64,000 nucleotides of DNA. Origin: Calothrix membranacea FACHB-236 (GTDB lineage Bacteria; Cyanobacteriota; Cyanobacteriia; Cyanobacteriales; Nostocaceae). The translations under genes and the position numbers were made by a program. Below are positions 37,983 through 46,659 of this stretch, in pieces. Location of the stretch: positions 1 through 64,000 of the forward strand of contig NZ_JACJPX010000019.1 of assembly GCF_014696315.1 (NCBI RefSeq). Direction: 5' to 3'. Below the pieces are notes generated by a model, which ran no database searches, was not told the DNA's origin, and saw nothing but the letters and a program-made list of their open reading frames with translations. Each line of letters opens with the position of its first letter. The first letter of the stretch is position 1.

Positions 37983-38697
37983 AATCTTACCTACCTAACA
38001 GTAGACATGAAAATATAAAAACTCTGACTTACTAAGTTAAAGTGTGAAATCCCGATGCCACAACGATTTTTGCACTTGGATTGCTGCAATTACATTTAGT
38101 ATTACCACAAATATCACGTAAAACCTGTTAGACATCACCTCCTCCAGAATTAACAAGTGGAGTTTATTTATATTTCGTCAGATAGTACTTGATTCTTCAA
38201 TGAACTACAACAGCTATTAAGCTAATTCTGAAACTGAGGGCTTATAAGAATCCTAAATTTTTCCTAAAATTTATTCTTATTCTTTAACTTCTACGTCCTT
38301 GGCAGTAGTTGGCAGTTAACCAGACTACATTAATCAGAAAAAATGTAGCTTTTACAACAATTCAATAAGTCCCTAATCTATAACAATCCTAGCCGATTGT
38401 TGAACATATACTTAGGGTGTGTTGTCCCGTAGCGCAACGCACGGCATTCTATACCTTGGTGCGTTACACTTCGTGATCACGCACCCTACAGTTACTTAGA
38501 TTTTTTCAAAAATAAAATCGAATAATTCATTTTATCCATAGTTTGTCTATTCCCTGTTACCTCCACTAATGAATTTAATTTTGTGCGAGTAAGGATTACA
38601 ACAATCATGTATCATCTAGAGAGTATCTTCTATGACTACTAACTCCCAAGCTTAAAAGTTGCGTTATTTATTTAACACTTGAGTTTTTAGGTTTTTT
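37983..38697. other. Long spacer with one possible mini-gene
   Basis: Apart from the 32-codon frame at 38037-38135, no gene is seen. It includes GGTGTGTTGTCCCGTAGCGC and TTGGTGCGTTACACTTCGTG hairpins (38413-38488) related to family R5. Confidence 0.5.
38037..38135 (-). CDS. Possible 32-residue membrane mini-protein
   Basis: ATG 38135 directly follows GGAGGAGGTG, a perfect but close Shine-Dalgarno. The product MSNRFYVIFVVILNVIAAIQ plus a short basic tail is a single membrane helix, resembling in size the small subunits of photosynthetic complexes, though no match is claimed. It could be co-transcribed with the 69-residue gene downstream. Confidence 0.4.
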   Translation of the reverse strand: MSNRFYVIFVVILNVIAAIQVQKSLWHRDFTL

Positions 38698-39759
38698 ATG
38701 CCGCGAACAACCTCATCTAAATCTCACTCAGTTAAAGCTACACCATTAGCTCTCTCGGAGTTACATATCTACTTAGATGCGCTAGAAAAAGAACATCAAT
38801 CGTTATTAAAACAGATTAAGCGAAAGCGCACAGAACTCAAAAATTTTGTGGAAAGAATGCGTTCTTTAGCTACTGAAATATTTCATCGAGCAACTCCCAA
38901 ATTACAACAAATGACAGACATAGATCGGGAAATTCATGCTCTATTTGATGAAATATTTACTAAGAGAAAGTTAGGTAAACAAACCCTAAAAAATATTAAA
39001 TTAGTTTACCGGAATCTCCAGTTGGCAGGAGTCATCAGTCCCAAAATTGAAACAAAACTAGAAGATACAGAGCTAGATGAACTATTTGAAAATTTAAGAC
39101 AAGATGTTGATTTTGACGAAGAAAGTGCTGAAAGTCACGATCAACATCGAGCAAGACAATCAGAATGGGGAGATACTTCTGCAACTAGAAAAGATGAATC
39201 TCGAAAAATTCGGCAAACATTTCTGAAATTGGCTGAAATATTTCATCCTGATAAGGTAACAGACAGCGAGACGCAGATGTACCATACAGAAATTATGAAA
39301 GAAATTAATAAAGCTTACCAAGAAGGAGATTTAGCCAGACTATTAGAAATTGAAAAACAGCATGAATTAGGAGAAGCGATTGATAATAATAGTGAGGATG
39401 ATTTAACTAGAAGATGTAAAACTCTAGAACAACAAAATCAAATTTTGAAAAATCAATATGAAGATTTAAAACGAGAACTACGTCAGGCGAAACATACTCC
39501 AGAAGGGGCGATGGTTAAGGATCATCGCAAAGCTGCGAAAGCAGGTATGGACTCTATTTCGTATATGTTAGATGAAATAGAAGCTCAAATGAATATAGTT
39601 ACAGAAATCCGGGATTTTGTTAAAGATTTTAAGGAACAAAAAATCACAATTCAAGATTTTCTTAATGGCCCGGGGATTTTACATGATTTGAACCAAGAAA
39701 TTATGGCAGATATTCTAGAGCAAATGTTATCAGAATTACATGGTGTTGTGAGGTTTTAA
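38698..39759 (+). CDS. J-domain (DnaJ-like) coiled-coil protein
   Basis: 353 residues. A helical coiled-coil N-terminus (about 20-75, LDALEKEHQSLLKQIKRKRT) precedes a segment with the J-domain HPD motif: FLKLAEIFHPDKVTDSETQM, then IMKEINKAYQEGDLARLLEI (about 175-220). A second coiled coil follows (LEQQNQILKNQYEDLKRELR). J-domains stimulate DnaK ATPase; its client is unknown. There are no Gly/Phe or zinc-finger regions. Confidence 0.7.
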   Translation: MPRTTSSKSHSVKATPLALSELHIYLDALEKEHQSLLKQIKRKRTELKNFVERMRSLATEIFHRATPKLQQMTDIDREIHALFDEIFTKRKLGKQTLKNIKLVYRNLQLAGVISPKIETKLEDTELDELFENLRQDVDFDEESAESHDQHRARQSEWGDTSATRKDESRKIRQTFLKLAEIFHPDKVTDSETQMYHTEIMKEINKAYQEGDLARLLEIEKQHELGEAIDNNSEDDLTRRCKTLEQQNQILKNQYEDLKRELRQAKHTPEGAMVKDHRKAAKAGMDSISYMLDEIEAQMNIVTEIRDFVKDFKEQKITIQDFLNGPGILHDLNQEIMADILEQMLSELHGVVRF

Positions 39760-39767
39760 AATAGACA

Positions 39768-39825
39768 TAAGTAGCCGTCATGAACTGGGTACACCAGAAC
39801 ACATGAAAAATTCATTAATCCCCCT
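39768..39825. repeat. Left arm of a 58-bp perfect inverted repeat
   Basis: Begins TAAGTAGCCGTCATGAACTG and ends CATTAATCCCCCT. It matches the reverse complement of 41848-41905 over all 58 bp. Together they flank about 2.0 kb that contains a kinase remnant, an ArsR gene and an AHSA1 gene. Confidence 0.9.
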
Positions 39826-39983
39826 TGCTCCCTGCTCCCTACCCCCCTGCTTTTTCAAGCTAGGTTGGCGAAATTAAAGATAACTGGCTGAGGCTGTCAT
39901 TGGTCATTGGTCATTGGTGAGGATTTTCAACCTATTTACGGTTATTAACATAGTTGGGTTTATTTTTACCGACTTACTTACTT

Positions 39984-40079
39984 TTAGGAATTTTTACTAA
40001 GATTAAACCTTTGCTGACGAATCGGTAGTGTAATCATAAACTCTGCACCTGCACTTGTTATTTGTCCCCATTGTTGTGT
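39984..40079 (-). pseudogene. Fragment of a histidine kinase C-terminus
   Basis: The minus strand reads QQWGQITSAGAEFMITLPIR then a short tail and stop. The Gly-Ala-x-Phe-x-Ile-x-Leu-Pro end is the typical last strand of HATPase domains. No upstream kinase sequence continues in frame, so this is a remnant of a deleted kinase. Confidence 0.5.
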
Positions 40080-40294
40080 TCCCGCCTCGGGTTGCCCACA
40101 AGGGGGAGCCACTGCAGTGGTATCGGAGTATCAACCTTCTCCAGGATTGAAAGTACGGATACGGGTTCTGCAAAGCACTACAGCAAACCCGCAGGATATT
40201 TTGAATTTTGAATTACTCGGAGGGGTTGACTTTCTAGACTAGTACATTTAACCTAGTAGTTAATTAACTGCGCGGTTAAATACTTCCAATCTAA
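40080..40294. other. Rearranged spacer upstream of arsR-type gene
   Basis: No gene. Contains GGGGGAGCCACTGCAGTGG and other scrambled repeat pieces. It holds the likely promoter of the ArsR-type gene. Confidence 0.45.
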
Positions 40295-40645
40295 ATGTCC
40301 ACCGATCAATTGAGCGTCACCTTTGCCGCCCTTGCCGATCCGACTCGGCGGGCAATCTTAGCTCATCTTGCTAAGGGCGAAGCATCGGTAACTGAGCTAG
40401 CCCAACCCTTTGAGATGAGCCTACCTGCCATTTCTAAACATCTCAAAGTGCTGGAGCGTGCGGGATTAATCGCACGGGGTCGAGAGGCTCAGTGGCGACC
40501 CTGTCGATTAGAAGCACAAACGCTCAAGGAAGCAGCAGATTGGATTGAGCAATATCGCCAATTCTGGGAACAGAATTTGGATCGTCTAGACGAGTATTTA
40601 CAACAATTGCAAGCAGAGGACAACAAACGCGATCGCGAATCATAA
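40295..40645 (+). CDS. ArsR-family winged-helix regulator
   Basis: 116 residues. LADPTRRAILAHLAKGEASV then TELAQPFEMSLPAISKHLKV, the winged helix with recognition helix AISKHL. It lacks CxC metal sites; the family pair with AHSA1 genes is common, where the regulator represses itself and its partner. It is 29 bp upstream of the AHSA1 gene, surely one operon. Both lie within a 58-bp inverted repeat pair. Confidence 0.9.
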   Translation: MSTDQLSVTFAALADPTRRAILAHLAKGEASVTELAQPFEMSLPAISKHLKVLERAGLIARGREAQWRPCRLEAQTLKEAADWIEQYRQFWEQNLDRLDEYLQQLQAEDNKRDRES

Positions 40646-40674
40646 ACTGCGTTCCCTTCTTCAGGAGAAACAAG

Positions 40675-41658
40675 ATGTTGAAACAAAATGACTCCACATC
40701 CACTCAGTCCGAACGCGAGATTATCATTACCCGTATCTTCAATGCACCGCGAGAACTTGTATTTCAGGCATGGACAGACCCAAAACACATTGTCCAATGG
40801 TGGGGGCCAAAAGGCTTTACAACTCGTGTAACTGAACTAGATTTGCGTCCAGGCGGTCAATCACGGTATGTCATGGTTGGCCCCGATGGCACAGAGTACC
40901 CGGTCAAAGGTGTTTTCTTTGAAATCGTGCCTCCTGAACGGATTGTCAGCAGCGATGAATTTGACGAAGGCTTTGAGCAACTAATCAACGGAGATTTGCC
41001 ACAAGGAATCGTCATGACAGTGATGTTTGAAGATTTGGAAGGCAAGACTAAACTGACTCTTCAAATTCGTCATGCAACCGAAAGCGATCGCCGTAAGCAT
41101 GAAGAGATGGGTGTGGTTGCTGGGTGGAATTCCACTTTCGACTGTCTCGACGAATTCCTGGCCAAGCAACTTAAACAGCAACAGAATGGTTTTGCTGTTA
41201 CCTTGCCATCAGATACAGAAATCCTGATTACTCGCATCTTTAATGCCCCACGCAGACTTGTGTTTGAAGCTTGGACTCAGCCCGAACATGTTAAGCGCTG
41301 GTTTGGGGGTTGTAGCAGTATGACAATGACAGTTTGCGAAATTGACCTGCGCGTGGGAGGTGCTTGGCGCTATGTCTTACATGACCCTAAAAACAGCATG
41401 GAACACGCATTTTCAGGAGAATATCGTGAAATTGTGCCACCAGAAAGATTGGTAACTAGCGAAATATATGAACCAGTACCCAATAGCGACCATCTCAATA
41501 CCCTCATTCTGAATGAAGTTGATGGCAAAACAACGCTGCATATTCACATCCAACACCAGTCTAGAGAACAGAGAGATGGGCATCTCCAATCTGGCATGGA
41601 AGAGGGACTGAACGAGACTCTCAACCGTCTCGAAGCACTCCTTCAATCAATAGGATGA
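40675..41658 (+). CDS. Tandem AHSA1/SRPBCC-domain protein
   Basis: 327 residues holding two AHSA1-like (SRPBCC) domains. Copy 1 (about 13-165): EIIITRIFNAPRELVFQAWT, HIVQWWGPKGF, FEIVPPERIV. Copy 2 (about 178-327): EILITRIFNAPRRLVFEAWT, HVKRWFGG, REIVPPERLVTSE. AHSA1 domains are usually single-copy in about 160-residue proteins, so this is a fused duplication. They bind hydrophobic ligands; ligand unknown. SD CAGGAG is 7 nt before ATG. Confidence 0.88.
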   Translation: MLKQNDSTSTQSEREIIITRIFNAPRELVFQAWTDPKHIVQWWGPKGFTTRVTELDLRPGGQSRYVMVGPDGTEYPVKGVFFEIVPPERIVSSDEFDEGFEQLINGDLPQGIVMTVMFEDLEGKTKLTLQIRHATESDRRKHEEMGVVAGWNSTFDCLDEFLAKQLKQQQNGFAVTLPSDTEILITRIFNAPRRLVFEAWTQPEHVKRWFGGCSSMTMTVCEIDLRVGGAWRYVLHDPKNSMEHAFSGEYREIVPPERLVTSEIYEPVPNSDHLNTLILNEVDGKTTLHIHIQHQSREQRDGHLQSGMEEGLNETLNRLEALLQSIG

Positions 41659-42039
41659 CAATGCTATCCCTTGTAGCTTGAGTTTGGGGTAAGGGTGAAA
41701 GCTAGGGAGCTAGGGCAATACTTGTCGGTTAAGGGCAAAAGGGGAAGGGGAAAAGGGGTAAGAAAAAACCTTTAACCCTTACCCTTTAACCTTTTCCCCA
41801 AACCAAATTCCGAGTTAAAAATCCTTAACCGAGCAGTATTGGGAGCTAGGGGGATTAATGAATTTTTCATGTGTTCTGGTGTACCCAGTTCATGACGGCT
41901 ACTTACAAAAGAATGTGAAAGATATTACAACCACCAAGTTGTAATGAGCGAACTGGTAGCGCTTTTCCTTTCAGCAGGGCTGAATCTTGCGGTTTTCCCG
42001 TGAAGTTAGTACCAAGCTTACTGTATCGACAGCCCTGCT
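41659..42039. other. Spacer with right arm of the inverted repeat
   Basis: No gene. GGGTAAGGGTGAAAG-type runs and an AAGGGTAAGAAAAAACCTTT / AACCCTTACCC hairpin (about 41740-41795) precede the right arm (41848-41905). Confidence 0.55.
41848..41905. repeat. Right arm of the 58-bp perfect inverted repeat
   Basis: AGGGGGATTAATGAATTTTT through GACGGCTACTTA, the exact reverse complement of 39768-39825. Confidence 0.9.
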
Positions 42040-42816
42040 TTACACAGCCGCGATCGCACAAACTTGTAAACCAACTGGTGTATGAATAATTACAGATTCC
42101 ACGCCGAAAACTTGGGCGATCGCATTTGGGGTGAGGACAGCTTCCGGTGTACCCACATCCCAGAGATGACCTTGTTTTAATAAAGCAATGCGGGAACTAT
42201 AACGCGCAGCTAAATTTAATTCATGTAATACAGTGACAATAGTTAATTCTTGTTGCTGATTTAAATCTTTGAGTAATTCTAATAGTTGTAATTGATAATT
42301 TATATCTAAATAAGTTGTCGGTTCATCTAATAATAAAACCTGTGGTTCTTGTGCCAAAGCTAAAGCCAAAAAAGCCCGTTGTCTTTCGCCACCAGAAAGC
42401 TGTTCAACCAGGCGATCGCTAAATTTTTCTAGTTGTGTTTTGGCAATTGCTGCTTCTACTTTTTGTTTATCTTTAGCTGTTAATTCCCATTGCCACCAAG
42501 GTTGATGGGGTGTCCGTCCGAGGCTGACTAATTGTCGCACAGTTAAGCCTACAGGCACCGTTTGTTGTTGCGGTAACAATGCCAATTTTTGAGCAACTAA
42601 ATGCGGTGGCTGCGAGTGAATTGCTTTGCCATCTAGTAACACCGTTCCTTGCTGTGGTGAAAGAATGCGACTGAGTAATTTTAATAATGTAGACTTCCCA
42701 GAACCATTAGCACCAACTAAACTTAACCACTCTCCGGTTTGTAGAGTTAGGTTAATGTTTTGAATTATGGGATCTGAAGTGTAACCGCCAGTGAGGTTTT
42801 GTAATTCTAGGGGCAT
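42040..42816 (-). CDS. ABC transporter ATPase, FecE/siderophore-heme type
   Basis: 258 residues from ATG 42816 (MPLELQNLTGGY). Walker A GANGSGKST, Q-loop LPQQQ, signature LSGGERQ, Walker B VLLLDEPTTYLD, H-switch VLHELN. The FecE-like class drives import of iron chelates, heme or cobalamin with a FecCD permease. A longer open frame extends upstream through a 7-bp and a 21-bp tandem repeat array, but that part reads as monotonous repeats and is not likely coding. The permease gene lies upstream on the same strand, separated by about 550 bp of repeats. No periplasmic binding protein or TonB receptor is in sight. Confidence 0.88.
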   Translation of the reverse strand: MPLELQNLTGGYTSDPIIQNINLTLQTGEWLSLVGANGSGKSTLLKLLSRILSPQQGTVLLDGKAIHSQPPHLVAQKLALLPQQQTVPVGLTVRQLVSLGRTPHQPWWQWELTAKDKQKVEAAIAKTQLEKFSDRLVEQLSGGERQRAFLALALAQEPQVLLLDEPTTYLDINYQLQLLELLKDLNQQQELTIVTVLHELNLAARYSSRIALLKQGHLWDVGTPEAVLTPNAIAQVFGVESVIIHTPVGLQVCAIAAV

Positions 42817-42819
42817 AAG

Positions 42820-42955
42820 GGTGAAAGATGAAGGGTGAAGGGTGAAAGGTGAAAGGTGAAGGGTGAAAGGTGAAGGGTGAAGGGTGAAGGGTGAAAGGTG
42901 AAGGGTGAAAGGTGAAGGGTGAAGGGTAAAGGGTGAAGGGTGAAGGGTGAGTTTC
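42820..42955. repeat. 7-bp tandem repeat array (GGTGAAG/GGTGAAA)
   Basis: About 19 head-to-tail GGTGAAR heptamers directly upstream of the fecE-like start codon. The heptamer period keeps all frames open over long runs, which explains the spurious long ORFs here. Confidence 0.9.
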
Positions 42956-43270
42956 AAAGCCGCAACTTTCAGGTTCAAAGCCGCAACTTTCAGGCTCAAA
43001 GCCGCAACTTTCAGGTTCAAAGCCGCAACGTCCAGGCTCAAAGCCGCAACTTTCAGGTTCAAAGCCGCAACTTTCAGGCTCAAAGCCGTAACTTTCAGGT
43101 TCAAAGCCGCAACTTTCAGGCTTAAAGCCGCAACGTCCAGGCTCAAAGGCTCAACGTTCAGGTTTAAAGCCTCAACTTCTAAGCTCAAAGCCTCAACGTT
43201 CAGGTTTAAAGCCTCAACTTCCAAGCTCAAAGGCTCAACGTTCAGGTTTAAAGCCTCAACTTCCAAGCTC
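42956..43270. repeat. 21-bp minisatellite, 15 full units
   Basis: Units of AAAGCCGCAACTTTCAGGTT+C in alternating variants (..TTTCAGGTTC, ..TTTCAGGCTC, ..GTCCAGGCTC, then AAAGCCTCAACTTCCAAGCTC in the 3' third). Being 21 bp, it is open in several frames on both strands. Variants are ordered, not random, suggesting duplications of two-unit or larger blocks. A 16th partial unit follows. Confidence 0.95.
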
Positions 43271-43366
43271 AAAGCCTCACCAAATATCATAAGTTCACAA
43301 CACAATTTCTCCTCCTTGTCCCCTTGTCCCCTTGTCCCCAGTCCCCAGTCCCCAGTCCCCAGTCCC

Positions 43367-44356
43367 TCATCCCCCACTCGAACGGCGATAAAGTAACCAG
43401 ATAAATAATGGTGAACCTAGTAAGGCGGTGACTGAACCTACTGGTAATTCTATGGCTCCTAGCCGGGAGAGTAAATCGGCAAAGATGAGTAACCATGCAC
43501 CAGCTAAGGCGGAAAGTGGTAATACGAAGCGATGATCTGTACCAACAATGAGGCGGACACCGTGGGGAACCACAAGGCCGACAAAGCCGATTAAACCGCC
43601 AATGCTAACTGCACTAGCAGCAAGTAAAGTTGCAACACCACCAATTAATAAACGCGATCGCGTTAATGATACGCCCAAACTTAAAGCTAAATCATCTCCT
43701 AAAGCCAAGACATTTAGCGATCGCGCGAGCAAACATCCCGCCAGCAATGCCACGATAATATAAGGGCCAGCAATGGTAATTTCTTTCCAACCTCGACCAT
43801 TCAGACTTCCAACCAGCCAGTTAAGGGCAATTTGAATTTGACCGTCTTCAGCTACTAAAAGTAACGTACTTTGTGCCGCACCAAATAAAGAACTCACCGC
43901 TACACCGCCTAAAATCAAGCGTTCTACGGCAATTCCTGACCCAGCGCGCCCCAAGAAAATCACTATAGCCGAAGTAACAATTGCTCCCAGCCAAGCTGCA
44001 AGCGGAATAGCGGCGGGAAAGATTTGCAACACCACCATCACGATTACAATTAACCCTGCACCGGCGGAAATACCCAAGATAAAAGGATCGGCCAGGCTAT
44101 TACGTAACATTCCTTGCAATAGCGCGCCGGACATTCCCAAAGCTGCACCCACAATCAAAGCTGCAACAATTCGCGGGAGTCGCAAATCCCAGATAATTGT
44201 TTGTTTAATGCGATCGCCTTGGTGCAGAATTGCCTGCCACAATTCATCTACACTCAAAGGTACTGCACCTTGAGACAAGGAAAGTGCTAGCGTCACAAAG
44301 AGCGCTGAAACTAAAAGTGCGATCGCCCAAAATAGGCGGTATTTGGGGTTTGTCAT
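43367..44356 (-). CDS. FecCD-family ABC permease (iron chelate/heme/cobalamin)
   Basis: 329 residues, about ten membrane helices. RLPRIVAALIVGAALGMSGA, LADPFILGISAGAGL, and GGLIGFVGLVVPHGVRLIVG are canonical FecCD motifs. Pairs with the ATPase downstream. Substrate is probably an iron chelate but not provable here. Confidence 0.9.
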   Translation of the reverse strand: MTNPKYRLFWAIALLVSALFVTLALSLSQGAVPLSVDELWQAILHQGDRIKQTIIWDLRLPRIVAALIVGAALGMSGALLQGMLRNSLADPFILGISAGAGLIVIVMVVLQIFPAAIPLAAWLGAIVTSAIVIFLGRAGSGIAVERLILGGVAVSSLFGAAQSTLLLVAEDGQIQIALNWLVGSLNGRGWKEITIAGPYIIVALLAGCLLARSLNVLALGDDLALSLGVSLTRSRLLIGGVATLLAASAVSIGGLIGFVGLVVPHGVRLIVGTDHRFVLPLSALAGAWLLIFADLLSRLGAIELPVGSVTALLGSPLFIWLLYRRSSGG

Positions 44357-44410
44357 TTGTCATTTGTCATTTGTCATCCCTCTCTATTCTCCAATCCCCA
44401 ATCCCCAATG

Positions 44411-44541
44411 CCCAGCAAGCCTTCCGCTTTGGCATGGGTTATCACGAAAATGGGGAATGGGGTTTTTTCATCGTTGCGGATCGTGACCGATTCCCAGAAC
44501 TCGCTCGAAGACTCTATATTCCCCTGCACCTTCCATCCTAA
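44411..44541 (+). other. Possible protein remnant
   Basis: The + frame reads FRFGMGYHENGEWGFFIVAD then RDRFPELARRLYIPLHLP and a stop. The composition is protein-like, unlike the surrounding repeats, but no start codon or family is apparent. It could be the tail of a lost gene. Confidence 0.2.
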
Positions 44542-44616
44542 GGTTTGTCTTTTGACATGGTATCGGGTGACAATGCACAGTTGGTTAAATGTAATCCCCA
44601 ATCCCCATTCCTCAAT

Positions 44617-46233
44617 CTAAAAATCAAACGTTGTCCGCAACACCCCAACATATTGGGTATTATTGCTGCTATTGTTCTCTGGATTGAGAACTACCCAAAA
44701 GCCAGGAGTAACGGAGATATTATCATTGAGCCGCATACGATAAAAGGCTTCGATGTGGTAAGCATGGTCACTTTCTTGACGAACATCGCTGCTGGTAACG
44801 TGGGGTGGGATACCAAACAATATTCCTGGGAGATTACCTCTACCGCCGAAATCAGGGAAGGATACGCCAATTGCGCCAAACCAAGCATTAGCATTAGCGC
44901 CATTGTTAACTAATAATGTATCTCTGCCACCCCTACCATCAGGGATATTACTCAAACCAGAATTTTCCGCACTAGCCCAGATATACCCACCCCAAGCATG
45001 AACCTGGAAGTTTTGCGAAAAGCGATAGAATCCTTGTGCGCCTACTATATTGTTAGACGTTGCAATGGTATCTCCAAAAGGAGAAATTGCTAGGTTACTA
45101 CCTGCTCCACCTGTAAGATTAACTTGTCCCCCAGGACTATAGCCATGAGAATAGGCAATCCCAATCGAACCTTGTTTGCCGTTGAAAACCAAGTGTGCTA
45201 AAGCATTGTAACCGCCATTAAATATGCCATTGCCTGATGATGGATTTTCGGGAGAACCTGCAAGATAGCCTAAAGTCAAAATTACATCTGGGGTGATAAA
45301 CCAATTAACTGCTGCACCACCACCACCCCGCCGGAATAACGGACTATATTGTCCAAACAGTGAAGGAACGCCGTTACCGTCATCTGCAATTACAGCGGGG
45401 GTCACGGTTGATGTAATATCAGTGTAGCCAATACCTACAGGCCCCACTACAAAGGCAAGAGCATCGCTGACGGGGAAGTAGTAACGGATATGAGGAATAG
45501 ATAGATTATTGTTGCTGTTGGTGTCAAAGTTCAACCGCGTCATACCAGTACCCGTGACGGAGGCTATCTGACTGGTATTATTAGAATTTAAGAAGTTGCC
45601 AAACTCCAGCCGGACTCGCAACAAGTCTTTGCCTGTAAAGCTGCTTTCTAAATTCAGACGACCGCGATCGCTAAAGTAGGTGTTGGATTGATCTCTATCT
45701 CCGCCTACACTGTTACCAAAGGTATCGCTAACAGCAGTAATAATTTGAGCATTTAATCTAGTAGTGGTGGAAAACTGTTGCGCCTCTAATGTTGCTTCCC
45801 GCGCCTCTAATACATCCACTCGCCCACGCAGAGTTGCTAATTCCGCGGAAAACTCTTGTTGTAAATTTTGCAACACTGCTAAGTCTTCTTTTCTGACTAA
45901 ATCAGTAGTCGCAGTTGCGATTAATTCATTAATTCTGGTCAAGCAAGCATTTAAACCAGCTGCAAACTCATAACGGGTAAGGGCACGGTTGCCGCGATAA
46001 GTTGCGTCAGGATAACCTGCAATACAGCCGTAGCGTTCAACTAATGATTGTAATGCTTGAAATGCCCAATCGGTAGGGTTGATATCTGAAAGTTGAGACA
46101 CAGAGGTTACTTGGTCTTGCAAGGTGCCAAAGTTAACATCTGCGTTAGGAAAGCGATCGTTTGCAGGTATTGCCCAGGCTGCGGGGCAGATAAAGAATAA
46201 TAGGGGAAAAGTGCATAATAAATTTTTTAGCAT
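44617..46233 (-). CDS. OprB-family outer-membrane porin with SLH domain
   Basis: 538 residues. Signal peptide (LLCTFPLLFFICPAAWA), SLH domain (about 48-100; DWAFQALQSLVERYGCIAGY, YEFAAGLNACLTRI), a coiled-coil spacer (LRGRVDVLEAREATLEAQQ) and a beta-barrel ending in an aromatic (TTFDF). Such porins of cyanobacteria pass sugars, ions or iron. It is downstream of the CUT2 sugar ABC transporter genes on the same strand (426 bp gap), so a role in inositol or sugar entry across the outer membrane is plausible. Confidence 0.9.
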   Translation of the reverse strand: MLKNLLCTFPLLFFICPAAWAIPANDRFPNADVNFGTLQDQVTSVSQLSDINPTDWAFQALQSLVERYGCIAGYPDATYRGNRALTRYEFAAGLNACLTRINELIATATTDLVRKEDLAVLQNLQQEFSAELATLRGRVDVLEAREATLEAQQFSTTTRLNAQIITAVSDTFGNSVGGDRDQSNTYFSDRGRLNLESSFTGKDLLRVRLEFGNFLNSNNTSQIASVTGTGMTRLNFDTNSNNNLSIPHIRYYFPVSDALAFVVGPVGIGYTDITSTVTPAVIADDGNGVPSLFGQYSPLFRRGGGGAAVNWFITPDVILTLGYLAGSPENPSSGNGIFNGGYNALAHLVFNGKQGSIGIAYSHGYSPGGQVNLTGGAGSNLAISPFGDTIATSNNIVGAQGFYRFSQNFQVHAWGGYIWASAENSGLSNIPDGRGGRDTLLVNNGANANAWFGAIGVSFPDFGGRGNLPGILFGIPPHVTSSDVRQESDHAYHIEAFYRMRLNDNISVTPGFWVVLNPENNSSNNTQYVGVLRTTFDF

Positions 46234-46659
46234 GGTTTTAAAAAGGATATATGCAATAGTTGGTAATTGGTAATTCGTAGTTCGTAATTCGTAATTCGTA
46301 ATTCAAGCTAACTCAGCAATTATTATTAGTGGCACAACAATGTTGTGCCCTTAATTTATGGTTAAATCGCGTTAATTTTGAGGAGTAAAAAACGAACTGC
46401 GTTCGCGTAGCGTCTCGCAGAGAAGGCACGTTCGGCGTAGAGATGTAGGTTGGGTTAAGCGCAGCGCAACCCAACATGAATATTTAAAGCTTAATCGATA
46501 TTTTGGTGTTGGGTTTCCTTACGTCAACCCAACCTACTAATCTGGTCGTAAATTCTTCCTTCGCATCTTTGCGGTTCGTTCCTCAACCTATCTGCACACT
46601 AGCGAGAATGAAACAAACAAATTACGAATTACGAATTACGAATTACGAATTAGTAATTA
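46234..46659. other. Spacer with STRRs and hairpins
   Basis: No gene. GTAATTC heptamers (about 46262-46305), a GGTTGGGTTAAGCGCAGCGC hairpin (about 46447-46476) and AATTACG heptamers (about 46619-46652) between the porin and permease genes. Confidence 0.6.

Noticed and set aside
42947-43396. Long + strand ORF with FKAATFR-type repeats
   Set aside because: It is the 21-bp minisatellite read in an open frame; opposite-strand ORFs have the same cause and no start signals exist.
44357-44616. Binding-protein gene for the FecCD importer
   Set aside because: Only a short frame without start or motif is present here.
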